Source of the DNA: Blastomussa wellsi
Lineage: Eukaryota; Cnidaria; Anthozoa; Scleractinia; Plerogyridae
Direction of reading: 5' to 3'
Length of the DNA: 64,000 nucleotides
Assembly: GCA_947652115.1 (NCBI GenBank)
Contig: OX393561.1
Coordinates: 24,871,189 to 24,935,188 of the forward strand
Both the position numbers and the translations under genes were made by a program. Numbering within the stretch: position 1 is the first letter of the stretch; each line of letters opens with the position of its first letter. This document shows positions 40,852-50,267 of the stretch, piece after piece. A model generated the notes under the pieces. The model made no database searches. It saw only the letters and a list, made by a program, of their open reading frames with translations, and was not told the DNA's origin.

Positions 40852-41014
40852 CAAACAATGGGGTGGTGGTGTGTGATGTGTAGTGTGTAGTGTGAAATGG
40901 GTTGGTGTGTCGGTGTGTGTGTTTATATATTATGTGACTGGGTACATTCCCCCTCTTGACACCGTGACTACACAAATGTATATCAAGTTCAAATCACCTT
41001 TATTTTCACAAAAT

Positions 41015-42022
41015 CTAAAAAATATATCTATCGTAAATTCGTCCGTTCATCACGTATGAAGTGACATTATTTCCCGTTTCATAAAATTGAAACCAACAGT
41101 TTTTGGACCTAAACAATCCTTCATTAAACATGCTCTTACAATCCTCGTCAAACATGTCACGTCCGTAACGCAATTTCACGATGCGTATTTTATTTAAATT
41201 GGAATCAGACACGACCTCTAAAAATCGAGGGGTCACTACGTTAGAAAATACTTCTAAAGTTTCTAAGAATTCATTGTTCTTCATGATATCGATCACTCCT
41301 TCATCGGTCACGCGTTCAGAAAGGCATTCGAACCTCTCGAGACGGTGAAGGCCCACGGCCAGGTTGTGCAATCCGTCGTCCGTCAGGTGTCTGCAATCGT
41401 TCAAGTATAACTCTTCTAGATCCTTCAATTGACAGGCGATCGTCACGGTGGAAATGTCGGTCAAGAGGTGACATTTGCCGGCGTCCAGACTTCTCGCTCG
41501 CACGCTATATTGTAACATCAGTCCCAGGTCTTCGTCCGTCACGGTCTCCCCCAACACGAGATTTTTCGGTTCCGGTCGCTTGTCGATGTATCTGGGCGGT
41601 TCGACCAGGGGGGTGGCGGGACGTTTTTTGTCAGGAATGTCCTTCAACCAATCGCTGACCATGATGGACCTCTTTTTGGGCTTTTTGGGTGGTTCGGAGG
41701 GTCCGGGTGTGTCTTCGGCGTATACGTACTCCCCCTCCATGGTGTAACCCGCGTCGTAACCTTTGGTGTCGCTACTATAACCGGACACTTGTCCCTTTCC
41801 CCAATCGTCTTTGTCGTCTTCTTCGGGGGTGCTGGTGGGAGAGCTGGCGGGCGAGTACGGTAAATGACAACTCAACCCGGCCAGCCTCATGGTACCGGAT
41901 GTGGGAGTCTGGTCCGGGTCATTTAAGAACAATTCCAATTCCAATCTCTGTCTCTTGGTGTTCGGTTCCGATTCGTCGGTCATCTTTCTCTTGTTACACT
42001 TACAATTACAATTACAAGCCAT
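41015..42022 (-). CDS. LRR protein, promoter lost (unit C)
   Basis: The coding region appears identical to 20564-21571, but homology to unit B stops 45 bp before the ATG, at the edge of the TATA box. Upstream lies the truncated TRAF-like gene on the same strand, whose reading frame runs past this ATG to 41980. If transcribed at all, it would be from the TRAF promoter as a downstream or overlapping frame. Confidence 0.7.
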   Translation of the reverse strand: MACNCNCKCNKRKMTDESEPNTKRQRLELELFLNDPDQTPTSGTMRLAGLSCHLPYSPASSPTSTPEEDDKDDWGKGQVSGYSSDTKGYDAGYTMEGEYVYAEDTPGPSEPPKKPKKRSIMVSDWLKDIPDKKRPATPLVEPPRYIDKRPEPKNLVLGETVTDEDLGLMLQYSVRARSLDAGKCHLLTDISTVTIACQLKDLEELYLNDCRHLTDDGLHNLAVGLHRLERFECLSERVTDEGVIDIMKNNEFLETLEVFSNVVTPRFLEVVSDSNLNKIRIVKLRYGRDMFDEDCKSMFNEGLFRSKNCWFQFYETGNNVTSYVMNGRIYDRYIF

Positions 42023-43314
42023 CTTCGAGTTTCTGGTTTGGAATGGGCTCCGAGTGGATGTGCGTCCAGATACAAGAGGGCGTTCATCTTGTAACCGTGA
42101 AGGTGAGAGTAAAACGTGGGGCTAGTTATAAACGTGTTTTTTCTCGCCTCCGCGTACCTGATCTTTTCACCGACATTTTGGATCGACCACACGAACGTGT
42201 TTCCGTTCACCGAACCGCCCAATCTAGACTCCAAAACCCTCACTTCTTCGAGCAAGATCTCGTTACCCCCGAGACAGTGACTACAACAATTATTCTTCAT
42301 CTTTTCGATCGCGTTCCTCAGTTCACGAACCTCCCTCTGTTCGTCTCCTATACTTGTCATCAATTCTTCCACCTGAAATTTCAACGCATCGTCGTCCGGT
42401 TTCCTCTTCTTCATCTCCTCGTCCAGTCTCGCGGTCAGAGCCTCGATAGATTTTGTATTTTCCGTCACCATCGACTCGACATTTTTTTTCATCTCGTCGT
42501 CGCGAGAATTCAACTTGACGAGAGCGGTCGAAATGTTTCCCGAATTCATCACCATCTGTTCGCGAATCAACTCCAGACTCGAATCCGTCTCTTCTCTGAC
42601 GATCTTCAAATCTCCCCTCAGAGCAGCCATCTCTTTCGACAACAATTCGTACGCCTCGTCCACGATCCTCAAGTGTTTAGTCACGTTCTCCGTCTCGTGA
42701 TCCTTGACCTCGCCACGATTTCCGCTAAAACCACAGCCGCGATCGGCATATTTACACAAAAACGTGCTGTGGGTACATTCCTTTTCTCGATGAAACGAGT
42801 ATCCGCTCCTCGGTATGTCCCTCTTTCCACATTCGCAATCCAGAGGATAACTTTGACAAACCGTCTCGTGATGCCCGGCCATCAGACTGGCAGCGACCTG
42901 CAAATTACAAAACCCACACGTCTCCTCTCTAAAGGGACACATCAAATTCTTGTGGTTTTCAAAATCCACCCTGTCCGTCTCGACCCCACAACCCATGCAA
43001 TTGATGGGATGACGGGGACAATCGAGCGAGTGAATATGGTAATCTTTAAAATTTCCAATCCATTTACAACCTCGCGTGTCATTTTCACAAAAAATCCCGA
43101 TCTCGTTTATCCTCCTCATACAATTCTGGTCTCGAAAGATCTTATCCTTGGACACTTGCACTTCACAATACGTGCAAGTAAAAAAGTCACCCACAAAGGT
43201 CAGACAATCGCGACAATATCTCTTTCCACAACCACAAGAGGGTTGAAAGGGATTATTCAATATCTCTCCACAGGCACCACAGCTGTAAAACTCTTTGAAC
43301 TCCTCGAAGTGCAT
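41980..43314 (-). pseudogene. TRAF-like protein, C-terminus cut by the unit C junction
   Basis: Order of domains as in host TRAF adaptors: RING finger at residues 12-50 (C..C, CGCGKRYC..C, CTYC), TRAF-type zinc fingers to about residue 205, coiled coil about 215-360, then the start of a TRAF-C/MATH domain (FVWSIQNVGEKIRYAEARKN, FYSHLHGYKM, LYLD). The MATH domain breaks at residue 415, where sequence homologous to the LRR gene's upstream region begins at 42067. Twenty-nine unrelated residues follow before a stop. TRAFs link receptors to NF-kB and JNK signalling. A form with RING and coiled coil but no MATH domain could still multimerise and interfere (inference). It is intact up to the break. 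Confidence 0.75.
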
Positions 43315-43360
43315 CTCTGAGAGGACAAAAAAAAAATTCATCAAAAACTTGGAGGGTGAG

Positions 43361-43369
43361 ATTTATATA
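43361..43369 (-). promoter_or_regulatory. TATA box of TRAF-like gene
   Basis: TATATAAAT on the minus strand, about 47 bp before the ATG at 43314 and only about 20 bp before an earlier in-frame ATG at 43341. The distance favours the later start. A run of T and CTCTCAG just before it also looks like a splice acceptor. Confidence 0.55.
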
Positions 43370-43394
43370 CAAGTATACATTTGGTAGAGAGGTG

Positions 43395-43760
43395 TACAAA
43401 ATCTATAATCGAGGGGAGGATGTAATTTATATATGGTGAGGGAAAGGGAGGGAGAGGGTGGAAAATCTATAGTTGAGGGAGAGGGTGGGAGAGGGTGAAA
43501 TTTATGTAAAATATATAGTTGAGGGGAAAAGAGGGAAAGGTTAGATTTATATAAAATATATAGTTGAGGGGAAAGGAGGGAGAGGGTGTAAAATCTGTAG
43601 TTGAGGGGAAAGGAGGGAGAAGGTGGGATTATGTAAAATATATAGTTGAGGGAAAGGAGGGAGAGGGTGTAAAATCTATGATTGAGGGAAAAGGAGGGAG
43701 AGGGTGTAAAATCTGTAGTTGATGTGAAAGTAAGGAAAGGGTGGGATTTATATACACCTA
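43395..43760. repeat. G-rich minisatellite GAGGGAGAGGGTG
   Basis: About eight imperfect copies of a 40-50 bp unit: GTAAAATCTATAGTTGAGG, then GGAAAGGAGGGAGAGGGTG. Purine-rich on the plus strand. No gene is seen between 43370 and 44156. Confidence 0.7.
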
Positions 43761-43764
43761 CATA

Positions 43765-43895
43765 TTTTACCTATAGTATATATACAATAGTATATATACT
43801 ATAGTATATATGCTATAGTATATATGCTATAGTATATATGCTATAGGTATATACTATTGCATATATACTATAGTATATATATACTATAGGTAAAA
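43765..43895. repeat. Palindromic TATACTATAGTATA array
   Basis: Repeated self-complementary words (ACTATAGTATATATGCTATAG and variants) over about 130 bp, able to form cruciforms. It may be unstable DNA and a place where units break or join. Confidence 0.65.
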
Positions 43896-44156
43896 TGCCT
43901 AGGCATTTTATGCCTTTATATAAAATCCTCTAGTTTACAAATGATGCCTCGGCTTATTGCCCCAGCTGGAGCTGTTGCTTGTTCCCCTGGCATATCTAAT
44001 CCCACCCACCCCCTCCAGGTGTTCGCCTTATATTTAACCCAAGAGGGTAAAAAATGACAAAATCTTCAAAACACAAACAAACCAAAAATACCCGATTAAA
44101 CAAAATCTCAAACCACGTCCGACGATTAGAGGTCAAATTTTTAATTCGACGAAATT

Positions 44157-44522
44157 TTGTCATCCGGTCAAAAATCCGATAGACCGACATTTGACCCAGA
44201 CGACCATGATAAAAACAAATCACTCACACGCGACCATTCAGAAAGGACCGCTCCTTTCTCACGTAAACATCTCTCTAATCTTAGGTTAAGTAAATATTTA
44301 CCTGAACTATTTTTTTTTTGTCTCTCTTTTTTAGGTTCGAAAGGCTTCTCGGCTGGTTCTGAGTGTCGATTTTCGCTTGTTTTGACTGGTTGGAGCGTCG
44401 ATTTGGCCTGTTTTGGCTGGTTGGAGCGTCGATTTGGCCTGTTTTGGTTGGCCGGAGGCTCGTTTGAATGGTTTGAGTGGGAAGAGGTCTCTTTTTATAG
44501 AACTCCGGAAGTCAAAAAATGA
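44157..44522 (+). CDS. Doubtful ORF with 31-bp repeats
   Basis: Open for 121 codons, but without ATG at its head, and half of it is translated repeat (about 2.5 copies of a 31-bp unit TTTTGGCTGGTTGGAGCGTCG at 44380-44460). A sequence TTTTTTTTTTGTCTCTCTTTTTTAG near 44307-44332 resembles a strong splice acceptor, so a spliced transcript may cross here. No similarity is recognised. Kept only as a low-confidence candidate. Confidence 0.2.
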   Translation: MSSGQKSDRPTFDPDDHDKNKSLTRDHSERTAPFSRKHLSNLRLSKYLPELFFFCLSFLGSKGFSAGSECRFSLVLTGWSVDLACFGWLERRFGLFWLAGGSFEWFEWEEVSFYRTPEVKK

Positions 44523-44660
44523 CACTCGGAAGATTTTGATATCTTTTTTGTAACGAGGAAAATGTGACACTCGGAAGATTTTGACATCTTTTTTGTATCG
44601 GGGAAATGTGACACTCGGGAGATTTTGACATCTTTTTTTTTGTATCGAGGAAAATGTGAC
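44517..44660. repeat. Three to four copies of a 45-bp repeat
   Basis: Unit AATGTGACACTCGGAAGATT followed by TTGACATCTTTTTTGTATCGAGG, three full copies and a partial one that runs into the 3' end of the F-box paralog. No coding content. Confidence 0.7.
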
Positions 44661-44667
44661 GATTTTA

Positions 44668-45934
44668 TTATTTGTATACGTTACAATGGGGAAATCTGTC
44701 TTCGAAAAGGTCTCCCGAAACATTAAAACAATCTGTTATGTCTAGTGATTCTAAGGAAGGGAGATTATCACCTAATTTTAATAATTGTCTATCTTTCGTG
44801 AGGAGATGGGTGAAAGAAATGTCTAGATCTTGTAAACATTTGAGGTTTTCGAAACAGGACTCGAATCCTTCGAAAGTCAACCTCTTACATCCGCTCACGG
44901 ACAGAGTCAAGAGTTCTACGTTGGAACAGATGCTCGCTAATCCTCGATCCGTGATGTCGGAAAATCCGATGCCCAGTGAACAAAAATCTTCGCAAGCGTG
45001 ATTTGTGATGGCGAGGGCCGAGAGATCGGTGATTCTGTGATTTTCCTCGTCGTCGTCGACCACCAGACGACATAATTTTTTACAGTACGTGAATATCGCT
45101 TCTATTCCGACATCCGTGACCGCACTGAATTCGAGGGCCAGATCTCTCATGTGGGGAAGATGTTTTGTCATGGTCGTGAGAGAGAGGTCGGAAATGGCGC
45201 AATTGGAAATGTCTAGGCGTTGTAGATTATTACAGGCCAGGGCGATCGTACATACTCCGAGATCGGTGATGGTTCCGTCCCTGTCGTAAAAATCGAACAC
45301 CACCGACTTTAGTTTCGTACATCGGGTGGCTAGAGAAATCAGACTCTCGTCCGTGATCAACACTAGATTGTATCTCATGGTGATCTTTTGTAATTCGGAA
45401 AGATTTGTCAAGAGTCGGACCATGTCGTCGGTCAACGCGTCTCTTTCCTTCGAGAAGGATTTGTACACGATCAATTTTTTTGAGGTGAGGACATTTACTC
45501 ACCAACACTCGCATTGTATCTTTTGTGACTGCCAGGGAATAGGCGTAGAGTTTTTTGATTTTCGGACTGTTAGATAGTAGGTCGGACAAGGCTCTTTCCG
45601 TGACGTTTTTTAAAACGATGAATATCGTCTCCATCAGGATACAATTACGTGCCAGCGACGACATTCCTCGGTTGGTGATTTGATTACAACCGTAGAGATA
45701 GATCTTTTTCAACTTTGGACAATGTTTTGAAATGTGTATCAAACATTCGTCCTTTAGATGTTGACAATTTGTTAGATTTATCTTGGTGACGAGATTCTCT
45801 TTCCACAGACACGGATCGTAACGGAGTCTGTTCCAATCTTTACACACGCTCGAACATCTCACGAGACTACGATAATCTAGATATCCAAAGATTTCCACTA
45901 ATGTAGATTCGGGTAAAGTAGTTATCGGAGCCAT
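44668..45934 (-). pseudogene. Diverged F-box/LRR paralog with homopolymer frameshift
   Basis: The start at 45934 opens an F-box (LPESTLVEIFGYLDYRSLVR, then DWNRLRYDPCLW) with a shorter linker than the unit's F-box gene, followed by LRRs. At a run of seven A on the coding strand (45475-45481) the frame shifts; the LRRs continue in the other frame to 44668. One base fewer in the run would keep the frame open. The protein is clearly related to, but well diverged from, 30169-31533, so it is an older paralog and not a unit copy. A sequencing error in the run is possible. AATAAA overlaps the stop. Confidence 0.7.
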
Positions 45935-46046
45935 CTTGTGAACGAATAAAAGATTGAATAAAAAATTGATTTGGTGACCAGTCTCTCTCTTTTTTTATTT
46001 TTTCACCTCCATCCATCCATCTTTCTTTTATCTCATCCCTCCCCAG

Positions 46047-48270
46047 ACAAAAGGGAAAGATCGACTTCGATGCCGATTTTCTCACCCTCTGCCTCGGTGG
46101 AAATGGTGGTGTGACCGGCCTGTTTTTTCCCGTCACCGTGCCGCTGGGCTCCGAAGGGTGGAAGAGGACGATAAAGGGTGGCGTGGACCAAGACGGGAGG
46201 GGTGAATTTACGTTGTGCGAACCGTTAGAGGGCGATTTTTTGTTGAAGGAGGTGGACGGAGAGGAACGATATTCTGTCGTCGATCCTCGAGAGTCGGGCG
46301 AAGGGACCGAGGAAGAGGAGGAGGCACCGAGAGTGGTTCGTTCGGACGTGGAAGAGGAGGTGGCCGTCGAGCTCGGTCTCAGGGCTTGTGGAAATTACGT
46401 GTTTGAGGGCTCGAAGGGCGAGAGATTGATGATTTGTCCGGACGGGGGTAAGACGGTCGACCAGAATCGGATGAGAGACTTTGCCTCTCTGGATCGCCTG
46501 TTCGTGAGGGACGCCGACGGTCTGTTGTACTCTGGTTTCGTGTGTTGTTCCGATCCGGACGCCAAACCCAAGGTCTATCCGGCCTCGTGCGTGTTTCAGA
46601 GTTACGGGAGGGGAACCGTGCCCGTGTTTAGCAAGGACATGACGGATTTCGCCTTTGGTTCGCACCCAATCTACACGACCACGTCCCCCTCGTTTCCGCG
46701 ATCGCTGAACGAAAAGGTCAAAGCGGAGTTTTTGAGACCGGACGCGGACGGTTACCTAAGGGCCTTGGAGGCGACTCGGACCGCGTTGCCTCCGACGCGG
46801 ATGGAAAAGTGCGTCATGGGAGCCGCCAAGAGCGAAAAGGAAAAGGACGCTAGATACGACGCCACGAACGTGGGTCCCAATTCCGTCAAGTTGAACTTTG
46901 ACAGACCCGATGTCGAGAACGAACTGAGGGCCATGGGAAACGTCGAGTTGTTCGGGTTTCTCGACGTGTTGGACGGGCTGGGTAAGCGTAGACAGGCGAT
47001 TCCCACGGGAGAGTTTGGGTTTTGTGCAGTTCCACCCATCTTGGGAGGGAGTCTGTTGGTCGAGATTCCCGACTGTCCCGAGACCATCTGTTTCGATTGT
47101 GATGTCGAGAGGGTGGTCGGGGTGGCTTGGGAGAGGCTTTTGGGAGGGGAGACTTGTAACAGGGGATCGGAGGGGGTGCACTTGTGGCCTTTCAAGTTGA
47201 AAAATCCTTTGGAGGGGTGTGTGTTGGGCGAGGGTGGGGAGGTTTTTCGGACCGAGGATCGGATCGAGTTTGTGATGGAATACATGCCCGACGCGAGCGG
47301 GGGAGGGAAGAGAAAGTACAATTTGCCCTTTTCTCCCAACTGTCCCATCGGTCCCAAGTTGAACCGTTCGGTATACAACGCCTTTAGGTACCAGTTGGAG
47401 TTGATGTTGGAAGAGGATAAGCGGGACCCCGAGTGTAACAGGTGGTTTAAGAATGCGGTCAAGGATTGTCTGGGTCAGCAGAGCAAGATTCAGGTCACCA
47501 ACATATTTACGGCCAATTCCTTTTTGAAATCTCCCCTCTCTTGCACCCAGATTCCCACCAACATTCCGAGGGATTTTGGGGACGTCAAGAGGGCGGCCCG
47601 GGGAGTGGTTTATGATTATCTCAGATTGCAGGAATTGAGTGGGATTTACGGGACCCGACTGGGTTTTGAACCGGGAGAGGTGTTGTTGAACCCGGCCATG
47701 TTGAACGCGGCGTTTTACGCCGAGGATAACAAGATGGAATCGTTGGGCCCTCACGTCGTGATGGTGATGGCGGCCATGTTGCTCGGCGAATTCAAGTACG
47801 TCGAGCACATGGTGGTCAACATGTGCAAGGCGGGGGTGAATGCCTGTCCCGCACCCAAGGGAAATGGGGATAAGATAAAGTGTTGGAGGGCCGCTTCGGA
47901 TTACATTACCTTTTTTAGGGAGGAGATGAGAAAGGGGGTGACGTACGTTCCCGACTCAGCCATGTTGCTCTGTTACGTCAAGAGCGTGTATCTAAAGGGA
48001 GAATTGAGTGCCGATCTGTTGGGGTGTCTTCGTAGTCTGTTTTCTCACATTTACGTTTTTTTCGTGTTGGGCCAAAAGCATCTCACGAGGCCGCTCGTGT
48101 TGGCCGCGCACCTCAGGTACGAGGGGGAACCCGTCGACCCCGAGTATAACTTGGATGGGAGGGTGGTCAGACAGATGGCTAGCATGTTTGACGTGTACTT
48201 TAAATCTTGTACGAAGTTGATGTCTTTGTGTAATTCTGAGATGTATGTCAAACACATTACCAAGAAATGA
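46047..48270 (+). pseudogene. 774-residue gene, exon 2 only (block D)
   Basis: Homology begins at 45997, inside the intron, so promoter, exon 1 and splice donor are gone while the acceptor CCTCCCCAG and all of exon 2 remain. The exon is fully open and differs from units A/B at a few sites, including T for G in the first codons (GGCCTG), Val to Ile near 47905 and several CpG transitions. Lack of any stop suggests either recent origin or use as an exon of another transcript. The minus-strand F-box gene starts 113 bp to the left. Confidence 0.75.
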
Positions 48271-48325
48271 CTCTGTGATGTAAATAAATCGCGTGACTTG
48301 AACTTTGTAAATAAAGAGTTTTTTT

Positions 48326-48327
48326 TA
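48326..48327. other. Empty MITE target site (TA) in block D
   Basis: GAG plus eight T and then AAATACTGC reads straight through here. In units A-C the 862-bp element lies between the two halves, with TA on each side. Block D therefore either predates the insertion or lost the element by precise excision. Confidence 0.85.
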
Positions 48328-48475
48328 AATACTGCTCTGTGATGTAAATAAAGAGTTTTTTTTAAAAATACCAGTGTCATTACTGGGGGTGGGTTTTCTT
48401 TTTTAAAAAATTCTCGAGTCTAGGCAGGGGGGTTTTGGGAAAAAAATATTTTTTAAAAGGAAGAGGCGGAGCCGC

Positions 48476-49827
48476 TTGATTGTGGGGTCCAGTGTTAATG
48501 AGAGGGGTTCCCCCAGCTCACCCAGCCCCTCAAATAAATGTGAATAGTAATGTTTAATTGATTCAAATGTCAACTCACCGAGAGGTGGCAGAGAGGGTGC
48601 AGAAGAGGCCTGAAGTTGATTGACAGTGTCAATGTCATAGTTCAAGATGCCCATGCGAGTACTATCAGCCAATCCCAGAAGCGGTGCATAATAGTTCTCT
48701 GCAGTTATGACTTGGACCACCACTTCATAGGGCTTGCCTCGGTGAGTACAATGCAGTGTGGCCTGACCTCCAGTGGGAATGATGGTTTTGGAGTAGTCGA
48801 GGAGACGAACACTGGAAGGTGTGACTTTAACTGGAGCCATTTCCTTGAGATCACTTGCGTGTATGGTGTTGCAAGAACATCCAGAGTCCACCTGAAAGCG
48901 GACAGAATGAGCCGATGCTGAGGTGAGAGAGGAGCTGAGATCTAGGTCTACAAATATGCCTCTGGGTGCAGACTGAATTTGGGCGACATCATGAATGGTG
49001 ACATGAGCAGTGCTTGCCTCAAAAACAGGGTTGGCCTGAGCCACTACATTGGCAGTTGATGCTCGGCAGACTTGTTGCCAGTGGCCCCTTTTTCCACAGC
49101 GGTGACAGGTATCATTGGCTGCAGGGCAGTTGCGACGAGCTGCGTGTGCGTTGCGGCCGCACCAGAAGCAGATCAGCGAGCCACTGGTCGATCGAGCAGG
49201 TGGTCCTGGTGGTTTGGAAGGGCGCTGAGTGATTTTGGGTTTGACAGCATCGGGTGTGACCTTGTAAGCCGTTTGCTCGCCAGGTGTGATCTGGTGTACT
49301 GACTCTTCTAGCTGTTGTCGGGTGATTGCAGACTCGGTTTTAAGGCTGGCCTCAAAGTCGCGGGCCTTACTGATGACTTGTGCAAAGGTGAGAGTGGTCA
49401 GATTCTCCCGAGAAATGAGGTCGCTTCTGAAGTTTTTGAAAGTGTCATTGAGACCAATTACAAAAATGTCTCGCTGTAGTCTGTCATCTACTGCTGAAGG
49501 GAAGTTACATTTCTGGTACTCTAGTCGCACTAGAGTGTGCCACTGCTGAATGCTCATCGCTGGATCTTGTTTTAAGAGGCGGAGAAAATTGTGAGTGGAT
49601 TGTATGACAGGTTCCTGTCCGAGGTAGTGACTTGAAAGTTTCGCTAGCCATTTGGCGGGGTGTTGTTTGTCTTCATCGGCGATTTGAGAGTCAATAGTGG
49701 TTGTGAGAACATCCCATTCTGCTTGAGGAAAAGCTCTTCGAAGCGCCGCCATAGCCTTGGGGCGTTTAACCAATGTCCAGTAATCGTCCGAGTCAAAATC
49801 CTTGGCCGGATTCACATAGTCCTCCAT
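48476..49827 (-). CDS. Gag-protease polyprotein, cut before reverse transcriptase
   Basis: The first 190 residues are a gypsy-type gag with the capsid-like region (WLAKLSSHYLG, FLRLLKQDPAMSIQQWHTL). Two zinc knuckles follow: CFWCGRNAHAARRNC (CX2CX4HX5C) and the canonical CHRCGKRGHWQQVC. A retropepsin domain is marked by FQVDSGCSCN with the DSG active site. The end (YYSHLFEGLGELGEPLSL) is the linker that precedes reverse transcriptase in Ty3/gypsy elements. At 48476 the frame enters block D and reads 24 unrelated residues to a stop at 48403. No internal stops, so the element is young. It would make virus-like particles if expressed whole. Confidence 0.85.
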
Positions 49828-50074
49828 AATACAGAAATCTCTGAAATTGGCGAGAAAAAACTTGAACGCACGACGGCGGTCTTCAGATGAGGCGTCGAAC
49901 TGGGTCGATCTTTACCCATTGTGACCAAGAGGGTCGATTAGTGTACTGAACGTGCTGCTTGCAAAGTTGAGCAATGGAGACAAGAGTTCTCGATCGCCGA
50001 GATGAGTTCGTCGAGAGCGAGTTTTGGCGAAGTCACTGAGGAACAGCCAGGTTGAGTAGATGAAGACTCTGGTT

Positions 50075-50092
50075 ATCCCACTCCTGACACCA
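50075..50092 (-). other. Primer binding site for tRNA-Leu
   Basis: On the minus strand TGGTGTCAGGAGTGGGAT, complementary to the 3' end of animal tRNA-Leu (ending CCCACTCCTGACA plus CCA). It directly follows the LTR end CA, as expected for a gypsy-type element. Confidence 0.75.
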
Positions 50093-50267
50093 TGTAATAA
50101 GCTTTGGCTTATTATAGAATGCAGGACACAAGCAACAAACGTTAACAAAACAGCCTTTAATATCTGACAAGATGGCCGCCTAGTCAAGCACGAGGTAGAA
50201 CTGAAAAGCACTATGGGTAACATAATACGTGTAACATAATGCGTGACGCGTGACGGCTAACAAGACA
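50093..50267 (-). repeat. LTR of the truncated retrotransposon (about 175 bp)
   Basis: On the minus strand it starts TGTCTTGTTAGC and ends ATAAGCTTATTACA-like sequence adjoining the primer site, with the TG...CA ends usual for LTRs. The outer end is inferred from TG and from the start of a neighbouring host repeat. There is no second LTR to confirm it. Confidence 0.5.

Larger units (their letters stand above)
36719..42067. repeat. Tandem unit C, broken off at 42067
   Basis: Unit C matches unit B at an offset of 20442, rising to 20451 after a 9-bp length change in the AT-rich array. The match stops at 42067 (equivalent to 21616), one base before the TATA box of the LRR gene. The sequence beyond is a TRAF-like gene absent from units A and B. 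Confidence 0.95.
45997..48475. repeat. Block D: extra copy of the unit's right end, without MITE
   Basis: Block D matches 13946-16276 of unit A (offset 32051) and then continues directly into the sequence that follows the MITE (from 756 on) as far as 903. It starts inside the intron of the 774-residue gene and ends at the motif GGAGCCGC, where retrotransposon sequence begins. Confidence 0.93.
48476..50267 (-). mobile_element. Truncated Ty3/gypsy-type LTR retrotransposon
   Basis: Read on the minus strand: LTR (50267-50093), tRNA-Leu primer site, gag-protease ORF, then an abrupt end where the reverse transcriptase should begin, joined to block D. The 3' half, including reverse transcriptase, RNase H, integrase and the second LTR, is missing. 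This is the boundary between the virus-like array and host-type DNA. Confidence 0.75.

Noticed and set aside
44331..44723. Minus-strand ORF of 130 codons with repeated FPRYKKD words
   Set aside because: It is a reading of the 45-bp and 31-bp satellites and overlaps the end of the F-box paralog.
1..48475. Maverick/Polinton, adintovirus or herpes-like identity
   Set aside because: No protein-primed polymerase B, integrase, packaging ATPase, protease or known capsid motif is visible in any unit, so I do not assign the element to these groups.
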